Shown here in pieces: positions 58,211-64,000 of a stretch of DNA of 64,000 nt. The position numbers were made by a program, and so were the translations under genes. The notes under the pieces were generated by a model, which searched no databases, was not told the origin of the DNA, and worked only from the letters and a program-made list of their open reading frames with translations. How positions within the stretch are numbered: the stretch's first letter is position 1; each line of letters begins with the position of its first letter. This DNA comes from Candidatus Terraquivivens yellowstonensis. Lineage in GTDB: Archaea; Thermoproteota; Nitrososphaeria_A; Caldarchaeales; Wolframiiraptoraceae. Location: positions 71,948 through 135,947 of the forward strand of contig JAKCEW010000003.1 in NCBI GenBank assembly GCA_023539445.1. The letters run 5' to 3'.

Positions 58211-58615
58211 TTATATGTAGAGAATTTGAGCGCCTCTTGTTGCTTCCAAGAAAGCGGCGATGCCCATCACTTCATCGACTTCATTTATGAGTTCATCTCG
58301 CGTTACATCGTAGAAGGACATAGCAGCTATGCAAGCATATATTTTACCACGAAATCTCTTTAACTCATTTATTCCCTCTGATATACTACGTATAGTGCCT
58401 TTCTCCAATCCTTCTTTAATTTTTTGTCTTATGGTTGGGTCGGTTTCTTCGCCTACCTCGTCGATTCTACCCTTTATCAGCCTGAAAAGGGCACCATATG
58501 TGAAGAATGTAGAAACTTCTTTGCCTAATGCAGCATACATCGCCGCTAATGTTAGAGCGTAGCTCACCCGCTCGAATGAGCCGCTGTTTATTATCAGAGC
58601 GACTTTCTCACTCAA
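58211..58615 (-). CDS. DsrE/DsrF-like family protein
   Basis: A 134-residue alpha/beta protein of the DsrE superfamily: VALIINSGSFERVSYALTLA at the start (the LTLAAMYAALG helix is typical), a charged middle (RIDEVGEETDPTIRQKIKEG), and IYACIAAMSFYDVTRDEL with a single Cys before the end. DsrE proteins carry or sense sulfane sulfur, and many uncharacterised ones are regulatory. The Cys in KIYACIAAMS is near the position used by relatives. It is the last gene of a three-gene minus-strand set with the SCP2-like and hemerythrin genes (gaps 15 and 34 bases). Confidence 0.78.
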   Translation of the reverse strand: MSEKVALIINSGSFERVSYALTLAAMYAALGKEVSTFFTYGALFRLIKGRIDEVGEETDPTIRQKIKEGLEKGTIRSISEGINELKRFRGKIYACIAAMSFYDVTRDELINEVDEVMGIAAFLEATRGAQILYI

Positions 58616-58630
58616 GTTATACCCTTACCC

Positions 58631-59146
58631 TCATACATTCTTATGCATCTGATCAGCACTAACAATTTCGTCAGATAGGAAGTGCGTGGGCACCTGCCTA
58701 GCGATCTTGAAGATCCTATTACCGACGACGATTGCTCTGGCGGCAAACCTTGGGTTACGATAAAGCCTGCTCTGTGGCTCTACCTTGAACTGTTGGTTGA
58801 AAAAGGCGGTAGCTAAGTTGAGTTCTCCTGTAAATATCCGCTTGGCTACATCGTAGTTGCTTGAAACCGTGAAATCTATCTTTTCGTTTGGCACGTTAGT
58901 TCCGATTTGAAGCTTTTTAACACTTCCCTTCTCTAGCTTGATGAAGAAGCATATCTCATCTTTACCCAAATATAGCTGCCTTAAACCAGCTGGTAGCCCA
59001 GATATCTTATAGAGCAGGTTCAGACTGAAGTTTGAGGTCATCCGTTTAAACTCCTCATCGCCTATTCTAGCCGCTTGAACGACCTTTGTCACTTCATGAA
59101 TCCACTCCTGCGAAAGAAAGATCAGCTTATTCTCCAAACACCTCAC
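58631..59146 (-). CDS. SCP2 (sterol carrier)-like domain protein
   Basis: 171 residues. LIFLSQEWIHEVTKVVQAAR at the start and IDFTVSSNYDVAKRIFTGEL, then NLATAFFNQQFKVEPQSRLY fit the SCP2 fold, in which a late helix closes over a lipid cavity. Such archaeal proteins usually open with a F-x-S-x-E-W motif as here. The ligand is unknown; a fatty acid or an isoprenoid is possible. The start is given by ATG (MRCLENKL), though the next Met is far. It lies between the hemerythrin and the DsrE-like gene. Confidence 0.62.
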   Translation of the reverse strand: MRCLENKLIFLSQEWIHEVTKVVQAARIGDEEFKRMTSNFSLNLLYKISGLPAGLRQLYLGKDEICFFIKLEKGSVKKLQIGTNVPNEKIDFTVSSNYDVAKRIFTGELNLATAFFNQQFKVEPQSRLYRNPRFAARAIVVGNRIFKIARQVPTHFLSDEIVSADQMHKNV

Positions 59147-59180
59147 CGCCTAAAAAATAAGGAGGGTGGGTCTTTGCTAC

Positions 59181-59714
59181 TCAGCATAATGTTTTGGCTT
59201 TGAAGCCTCTTTCAGCTCTGACTTTGTCTTTTATTGTTTCGCCCCACTCTAGAAGCGGTATGCCTTCTTTTCGGCACCTTTCAAGTTCTACAGCCATCTT
59301 CTCTAACTCCTCTTTTGGAAGCTTAGTAGTGAGTAGGGTTATCCCGTCACATTCGATGGGGTGTGGTAGGACCTCGTTTCTGATGATTTCGGGCAGCACT
59401 TTAGCTTCCTCTTCTGTAATCTCACCCTTTGAAAGAATCGCTGCGAGTTCTTTCCCTCTCTTAACGATGCGGTCGTGTACGCCAAGTAGATACTCCAGAT
59501 ACTGCCGCCCAAAGATCTTCTCGTGCGCTGGATAAAAACTCTCCTCCTCCCATCTGAAGTGTGGTCCAGTCAGTTTATCTAATCGAATTAGTATCTCTAA
59601 GGCTCTTTCTGCATCTCTTTTGCTGATTGCGTCAATTAAGTCTAGTAGAATATCCCGCACCCGTGCGTGGTCTGACTTTATTTCGGCTATTACATCTAAT
59701 CCAGCCATTCCCAT
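59181..59714 (-). CDS. Hemerythrin-like (HHE) protein
   Basis: About 177 residues, a four-helix di-iron carrier. Metal ligands are His in IKSDHARVRDIL, His-x3-Glu in GPHFRWEEESFYPAHEKIFG, His in LLGVHDRIVKRG, and a late His in EVLPHPIECDG. It may bind oxygen, nitric oxide or react with oxidants. I start at ATG 59714 (MGMAGLDVIAE). The GTG at 59735 lies inside the promoter palindrome and would be upstream of the predicted transcription start. First gene of the three-gene set ending with DsrE. Confidence 0.8.
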   Translation of the reverse strand: MGMAGLDVIAEIKSDHARVRDILLDLIDAISKRDAERALEILIRLDKLTGPHFRWEEESFYPAHEKIFGRQYLEYLLGVHDRIVKRGKELAAILSKGEITEEEAKVLPEIIRNEVLPHPIECDGITLLTTKLPKEELEKMAVELERCRKEGIPLLEWGETIKDKVRAERGFKAKTLC

Positions 59715-59728
59715 CAAACCTATTATAT

Positions 59729-59793
59729 ATAACACTGTTATAAAAATCTTTCGGGATATTTCGTAAAATTGCTATCAATATTGCTTCAGTTGC
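59729..59793. repeat. Direct repeat copy 2, containing a promoter palindrome before the hemerythrin gene
   Basis: Copy of the element at 58141-58210. It holds the palindrome ATAACA-C-TGTTAT (59729-59741). On the minus strand the palindrome overlaps TTTTTATAAC, a good TATA box about 25-30 bases before ATG 59714. A bound dimer would therefore control the hemerythrin/SCP2/DsrE set. A second short dyad, ATTG-ATAG-CAAT, lies inside (minus-strand sense). Confidence 0.6.
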
Positions 59794-59827
59794 TGAAACG
59801 GATTCTTCTAACTTAGACTTTTTAAAA

Positions 59828-60823
59828 TTATCTTTCGGAGAATAATATGTTTTTGGGCAGGTATCTCGCGTTGTGTAGGTAATATTCAAAATCTTCCTTT
59901 GTGAAAACTTTAAATTTGTTGTAAAGGCTCCAATACTTTCTACCATCGTCAGCAAATATCAGTACCAATTTACCTTTACTGAGTCCCCCAGCAACTTCTT
60001 GGGCTGCTGCGTAGACTGCCCCACTAGATGGACCGACAAAAAGGTGTTCAGATTCGGCAAGGAACCTAACCGCTTCGAATGCTTTGTTATCGGTAATTTT
60101 GATCCACTCATCTATTAAATCGAGCCTTCTGCGGAGCAACTCAGGCATCATAGATTCCTCTAAGTTCCTTAAGCCTTGTATGTGATGGGACTTTTGAGGC
60201 TGTACACCAATAACTTTAACGTTCGGATTCTTCTTCTTAAGGTAGGCTGCGACGCCAGTTAATGTACCTCCCGTGCCCACTCCCGCCACAAAGTGTGTTA
60301 AATCTTTTAGGCTACCCCAGATCTCTGGACCAGTACTCTCGTAGTGCGCAAGAAAGTTCGCTTCGTTCGAATACTGATCAAGCATAACGTACTTTCCTGG
60401 TCTAGCCTTTATTATGGACTTCGCTAACGCTATACACTGATCTGTGTCAGGTCCTACTCGCGGGCAGAGATCGTCTTCGGTCTCGAGGACGGAGGCCCCA
60501 AGTCTTCTCATCAAAGCTTTGGTTTCTTCGCTGACTTTAGCCGGGACGACCAGTTCAGCGGTATAGCCGAGTGCCCTCGCTATGCCAGCTATAGCTATGC
60601 CTGTGTTACCTGATGTTGGTTCGATGAGTATGGTATGCCCTTTTCTCAGTATTCCCTTCTTCTCAGCGTCTTTGAACATCCATAACACCGCCCTATCCTT
60701 TATTGAGCCGAAGGGGTTGAACCACTCTAGCTTAGCATAAAGCTCTACCCTATTGTTAGGAGGAGAAAGTGGTATTTGTGGTGTATTACCCACACGTTTT
60801 AGGAGTTCATCGAAGTTCTGCAT
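59828..60823 (-). CDS. Cysteine synthase (PLP-dependent; O-acetylserine or O-phosphoserine type)
   Basis: A 331-residue beta-replacement enzyme. The PLP lysine is Lys42 in FNPFGSIKDRAV, the substrate loop is EPTSGNTGIAIAGIA, the phosphate cup is GVGTGGTLTGVAAYL, and the C-terminal PSSGAV binds the PLP ring. It makes cysteine from sulfide and an activated serine. Archaeal relatives often use O-phosphoserine; the ADDGRKYWS stretch with its Arg might favour that, but this is a guess. Its stop lies just beyond repeat copy 2; the DsrE gene on the same strand could link it to sulfur handling. Confidence 0.88.
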   Translation of the reverse strand: MQNFDELLKRVGNTPQIPLSPPNNRVELYAKLEWFNPFGSIKDRAVLWMFKDAEKKGILRKGHTILIEPTSGNTGIAIAGIARALGYTAELVVPAKVSEETKALMRRLGASVLETEDDLCPRVGPDTDQCIALAKSIIKARPGKYVMLDQYSNEANFLAHYESTGPEIWGSLKDLTHFVAGVGTGGTLTGVAAYLKKKNPNVKVIGVQPQKSHHIQGLRNLEESMMPELLRRRLDLIDEWIKITDNKAFEAVRFLAESEHLFVGPSSGAVYAAAQEVAGGLSKGKLVLIFADDGRKYWSLYNKFKVFTKEDFEYYLHNARYLPKNILFSER

Positions 60824-60930
60824 CTACTTCACTTAGAATTTACTCCTAAATAAATTTATACGATAAACCAATCTTTATTGCTTACGGCATCAAGGTTTAT
60901 TAAAAAATTAATCTGTAATGCTGTAGGAAC

Positions 60931-61956
60931 ATGCGTAAAATTGCCGTCGTCGGACTTGGTGTGGCAGGCTCCTACCTTGTCTCTAGGCTATCACATGAAT
61001 ACGAGGTCGTCGGGTTCGAGAGGTGTGACCGCTCAAATTGCTACCCGCCTTGTGCATGGGGCACATCCATTAGCGAGATGCAAAGGCTCCTCTCGCCCAT
61101 AGGCCTGAATTTCGAAGACTACGTGCTATACAAGGGCAAAGAGATGTGTGTGGACCTCGGAGGCTCGCGCTTCTGGATAAAGCTCAAGGGTCTATGCACG
61201 TTCGACAAGCTGTCCCTCGAGAGGGACCTAGTGGATGGGTACGACGTTAGGTTCGGCGTTCATATCAAGAATGCTGAGCAACTTGGGGACGAGTACGACC
61301 TCATAATAGACTCGACAGGGTTCCCGAGGACGCTGCTGCCAAAAATCAGCAAGGATTACGTAATCCAAACTCTGGAGTACAAGGTGAAGTACAGCAAAAT
61401 GCCGATAGATGACTTCTACATAAAGCCGATGAGGGCTGGCTATATCTGGTTCTTTCCACTCGGCGATTCCTACGCCCATGTTGGCTGTGGAGACTACTTC
61501 GGAAGGCAGAGATATTTCTTGGATTCCTTCATGCGAGAACATGGGGGCGAGATTGTCAAGGTTGTTGGCAGACCCCTTAGGATAACACCTCCGCTGATGT
61601 GCCAGCCTTACTATGTCGGAAAGGTCGTAGGTGTCGGCGAAAGCATAGGAACTGTTTTCTCCGTGCTGGGCGAGGGCATAATATCCAGCCTTCGGTGTGC
61701 CGAGATTTTCTCAAGGAACGTCGAAGACCCGGAGGCATACACAGCAGAAGTCCTAAGAAAGTTCTCCCCGTATAAGGAAGTGTTCGATGTCGTGGCGGAC
61801 AAGATACGCGGCAGGTTTAGCTTCATCAGAGACTTCCCGAAGCTGCTCAGAATCTTTCGTTACATGAAGCGCGAAGAGGAGCATTGTGGTGTCGAGATTA
61901 AGATGACCGATATCATCAAGATATTCTTCTCTAAAGCGACGAGTAGCAAAAGGTAA
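60931..61956 (+). CDS. FAD-dependent oxidoreductase, geranylgeranyl reductase-like
   Basis: 341 residues. The dinucleotide-binding VVGLGVAGSYLVSRL (6-20) opens the protein. DLIIDSTGFPRTLLP and GYIWFFPLGDSYAHVGCGDY are typical of the geranylgeranyl reductase family, with VGVGESIGTVFSVLGEGI as the second FAD contact. Relatives hydrogenate isoprenoid chains of archaeal lipids. An unusual Cys pair (RSNCYPPCAWG) replaces the common Cys-containing loop. Gene start: ATG 60931 (MRKIAVVG). The GGPP synthase at 34 kb could supply its substrate. Confidence 0.83.
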   Translation: MRKIAVVGLGVAGSYLVSRLSHEYEVVGFERCDRSNCYPPCAWGTSISEMQRLLSPIGLNFEDYVLYKGKEMCVDLGGSRFWIKLKGLCTFDKLSLERDLVDGYDVRFGVHIKNAEQLGDEYDLIIDSTGFPRTLLPKISKDYVIQTLEYKVKYSKMPIDDFYIKPMRAGYIWFFPLGDSYAHVGCGDYFGRQRYFLDSFMREHGGEIVKVVGRPLRITPPLMCQPYYVGKVVGVGESIGTVFSVLGEGIISSLRCAEIFSRNVEDPEAYTAEVLRKFSPYKEVFDVVADKIRGRFSFIRDFPKLLRIFRYMKREEEHCGVEIKMTDIIKIFFSKATSSKR

Positions 61957-62024
61957 GCGGTTTCGCATCTTGGATTAAAATTTATTAACAAGTAGTCACT
62001 CTAACAATTTTGAGGTGGTTCTAT

Positions 62025-62597
62025 TTGGTAGATGAATGGGATGAATTTTTCAGAAGGTTCAGACGCTTCCCATTCAGCTTCTTCGAGAAATACTGGGAAG
62101 ATTTCTTCAGGAAATTTGAGGAAGAGTTCAAGAGAATCGAGGAGATGGTCCCGAAGGAGCTCGTGAAAGAGAGGAAGACTGAGAGGGGCGTGGAAAGGAT
62201 AATCGGCCCGTTCGTTTACGGTTACTCGATCACGATAGGGCCTGACGGGAGACCCATCATAAGGGAGTTTGGCAACATAAAGCCTAGGTTCGGCATGAGA
62301 CCGTTGGAGCTCAAGGGCGAGAGGGAACCTTTAGTCGACATCATACCTGAGGAGAACGTGATAAGAGTAGTGGCCGAGTTGCCAGGTGTCGATAAGAATG
62401 ACATACAGCTGAACATTGCTGATAAGGTTTTGACAATAAAGGTGGACACGCCCGAGAGGAAGTACTACAAGGAGGTTGAGCTCCCTGAGGAGGTAGAGTC
62501 CGAGGGCGCGAAGGCTACGTATAAGAACGGTGTCTTGGAGGTCGTACTCAACAAGAAAAAGGCTAAGCCGAAGGGCGTCAGCATCAAGATCGAGTGA
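62025..62597 (+). CDS. hsp20: Small heat shock protein (Hsp20/alpha-crystallin)
   Basis: About 190 residues with an aromatic, charged N-terminal arm (DEWDEFFRRFRRFPFSFFEK), then the alpha-crystallin domain (~105-185: LVDIIPEENVIRVVAELPGV, KVLTIKVDTPERKYYKEVEL, YKNGVLEVVLNK) and the C-terminal I-x-I (SIKIE). I choose TTG 62025 because GAGGTGG (62012-62018) sits 6 bases before it; the frame also runs to TTG 62010, which would overlap that site. It prevents aggregation of heat-damaged proteins. Confidence 0.92.
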   Translation: MVDEWDEFFRRFRRFPFSFFEKYWEDFFRKFEEEFKRIEEMVPKELVKERKTERGVERIIGPFVYGYSITIGPDGRPIIREFGNIKPRFGMRPLELKGEREPLVDIIPEENVIRVVAELPGVDKNDIQLNIADKVLTIKVDTPERKYYKEVELPEEVESEGAKATYKNGVLEVVLNKKKAKPKGVSIKIE

Positions 62598-62691
62598 GTT
62601 TCTGCTGAGATACAATCCTCAATTTTTTGCAATAAGTCGCTTATTAAAACATTTATAATGAGCTCTTGGTAGCGGATTTGCTGAACGGGTT

Positions 62692-63960
62692 ATGAAGGTC
62701 AAACTCCCGCCGGAGTGGGGAGTCGAGCCCGTACCGAAGGACGAAAAAGTTCTTGGATTCTTGGACTACTTTGTCCTTTGGTCGTGTCTGGGCGTCGGGC
62801 TACTCGTCCTCTTGGCCGGCTCGCTGCTAGAAGGACTCTCATTCTTTGAGGTGCTTTTTGTATCGTTACTTGGCTCCATAATAGGTAGCATCATGTTAGC
62901 GCTTCCAGGAATTGTGGGTAGCAAATACGGCGTACCTACGATGGTTAGTCTCAGGCCCGTGCTCGGCATTAAGGCATCTTACTTTCCGACGGCCCTTAAC
63001 ATAGTGCAGTTGATAGGCTGGACAGCCTTCGAACTGATGATAATGGCGCAGGCGGCTACGCTATTAACCTCAAGCGTACTCGGCCATGCATCATACACCT
63101 TCTGGGTCATCTTCTTCGGAGCTTGGTGCATGCTCCTCGCACTCGGCGGACCTTTGGTTGTCGTGAGAAAGTGGTTGGAGAGGATTGCGATATGGTTGGT
63201 CTATGGCTCGACGGCCTGGATAACCTATCATGCGTTCACTTCTGGCGACTTCTGGAGCTGGATGTTCCACCATGGTGAAGGTTCCATGCCGTTGCTACTC
63301 GCTTTAGACCTCGTCATAGTAATGCCGATATCTTGGTGGCCGCTGATATCTGACTACAACAGGTTTGCCAAGAATGCTAAATCGGCGTTCCTCGGGACTG
63401 TTACCGGCTATACCCTGTCTAACACTTGGTTCTACATCTTAGGGGCCGCGTTGGTCGTGCTCTTGGGAATAAAAGACATTCTGGCATCCATAGCTGCCCT
63501 ATTCTTCGGAGGGGTTGCACTACTGCTCATACTGGTTGACGAGACCGACAACTGTTTTGCCGACATCTACTCGTCCGCCGTCTCATTCCAGAACATCTTC
63601 CCGAAGACCAGACAGTGGAAATTCATAGTCCTTGTGACGGGCATCGGTATCGCACTCGCCATGACTGTCCCTCTTGCAGAATACGAAGGGTTTCTGCTTA
63701 TGATAGGTGCCCTATTCGTCCCACTCCTTGGCGTTGCATCAGCCGAGTTCTTCGTGAACAGAGGCCGTTCCTCGATCGCGCTGGAGGAGTTTTATGAGAA
63801 AGCTAAGGCCGTGAAGTTAGGTAACGTGCTGGCTTGGATCATCGGTATAGTTGTCTATGCTACTGTCGTGACCTTCGTGCCAGAACTGGGTGCAAGCATT
63901 CCCTCGTTCGCGGCATCCTTCGCCTTTTCGATCGCGATAAACCGCCTAAAAATAGGTTGA
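62692..63960 (+). CDS. NCS1-family purine-cytosine permease-like transporter
   Basis: A 422-residue membrane protein with about 12 hydrophobic segments. The cytosine permease/NCS1 pattern shows as PPEWGVEPVPKDEKVLGFLD at the N-terminus, KYGVPTMVSLRPVLGIKASY after segment 2, VQLIGWTAFELMIMAQA, WWPLISDYNRFAKN, and VDETDNCFADIYSSAVS (core ETDNCFADIYSS). It probably takes up a nucleobase, hydroxymethylpyrimidine or related ring by sodium or proton symport. No thiamine or pyrimidine-salvage gene is adjacent. The final 40 bases of the window are non-coding as far as visible. Confidence 0.9.
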   Translation: MKVKLPPEWGVEPVPKDEKVLGFLDYFVLWSCLGVGLLVLLAGSLLEGLSFFEVLFVSLLGSIIGSIMLALPGIVGSKYGVPTMVSLRPVLGIKASYFPTALNIVQLIGWTAFELMIMAQAATLLTSSVLGHASYTFWVIFFGAWCMLLALGGPLVVVRKWLERIAIWLVYGSTAWITYHAFTSGDFWSWMFHHGEGSMPLLLALDLVIVMPISWWPLISDYNRFAKNAKSAFLGTVTGYTLSNTWFYILGAALVVLLGIKDILASIAALFFGGVALLLILVDETDNCFADIYSSAVSFQNIFPKTRQWKFIVLVTGIGIALAMTVPLAEYEGFLLMIGALFVPLLGVASAEFFVNRGRSSIALEEFYEKAKAVKLGNVLAWIIGIVVYATVVTFVPELGASIPSFAASFAFSIAINRLKIG

Positions 63961-64000
63961 TGCTAAATTACAATTTCTGTACTTTCTCTTCTTGGAATTC

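Noticed and set aside
62600-62691. Possible TPP riboswitch before the NCS1 permease (a GCTGAGA stretch)
   Set aside because: Only that heptamer resembles the aptamer; the second conserved arm (CTGAT...) and the pairing stems are missing.
63994-64000. GAATTC (EcoRI) at the very end, suggesting a clone border
   Set aside because: A six-base site at a fixed-length window edge is easily chance, and nothing else marks a vector junction.
1-64000. CRISPR arrays, rRNA genes, insertion sequences, integrases
   Set aside because: No evenly spaced short repeats, no rRNA-like stretches and no transposase or integrase motifs were found by reading; only the two-copy repeat near 58-60 kb is repetitive.

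Overview
The window is a gene-dense archaeal chromosome segment. Archaeal markers include family B DNA polymerase, ribosomal protein L15e, prefoldin alpha, FtsY, RNase P proteins Rpp30 and Pop5, an RPA-like OB-fold protein, a DUF424 protein, geranylgeranyl-diphosphate synthase and an intron-bearing tRNA. TATA-like boxes often lie about 25 bases from the start codon, so many mRNAs look leaderless, and GTG and TTG starts are frequent. The gene styles (ADP-forming acyl-CoA synthetases, Hsp20, Sulfolobus-type TrpA, short L15e) fit a thermophilic Thermoproteota lineage near Thaumarchaeota/Aigarchaeota. That placement is inference. No rRNA, CRISPR array, integrase or insertion sequence was seen; this looks like core chromosome with a few decayed loci.

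Layout. 0-9.8 kb: the tail of a membrane-anchored protein, DNA polymerase B, an eIF2B-like protein without the sugar-isomerase cysteine, a metallo-beta-lactamase hydrolase, family 5 uracil-DNA glycosylase, an MFS transporter, a luciferase-like F420 enzyme, then a nitrilase/radical-SAM pair resembling archaeal lipoyl synthase LipS2. 9.8-21.3 kb: amino-acid and central metabolism (saccharopine-dehydrogenase-like, class III aminotransferase, IlvD, PhoU-AbrB regulator, M20 peptidase, DHH phosphoesterase, LeuC/LeuD, malate dehydrogenase). Two tiny genes follow leuD. 21-28.5 kb: PPP phosphatase, SucC/SucD, LarC, an acryloyl-CoA-reductase-like dehydrogenase and a winged-helix regulator. 28.5-35.2 kb: information processing (FtsY, prefoldin, L15e, exosome-linked RNA-binding protein, RNase P subunits), a NAD-kinase/winged-helix fusion, RpiB, GGPP synthase and thioredoxin, with a glycerate-kinase remnant.

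35.2-45.7 kb: homoserine kinase; the trpEGDCFA operon, which lacks trpB and has apparent frameshifts at the 5' ends of trpE and trpA; a nucleoside phosphorylase; TldD; and a PyrF-PyrE fusion. 45.7-57.4 kb: PDCD5-like protein, glycine-cleavage H protein, two paralogous ADP-forming acyl-CoA synthetases around a CDP-alcohol phosphotransferase, a chorismate mutase-aminotransferase fusion with prephenate dehydrogenase, hexulose-phosphate synthase, an RPA-like protein, DUF72 and a tRNA with anticodon CAT and a 12-base insertion in its anticodon stem. 57.5-64 kb: a more accessory stretch with a multiply frameshifted membrane-protein gene, a DsrE/SCP2-like/hemerythrin block bounded by about 65-70 bp direct repeats that carry a palindrome, a cysteine synthase, a flavoprotein reductase, Hsp20 and an NCS1 permease.

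Together the genes support autonomous synthesis of Trp, Tyr, branched-chain amino acids, UMP and isoprenoid lipids, part of the TCA cycle (Mdh, SucCD) and CoA-thioester metabolism. The two ADP-forming synthetases plus the acryloyl-CoA-reductase-like enzyme would suit a hydroxypropionate/hydroxybutyrate-type pathway, but the sequence here does not prove it.
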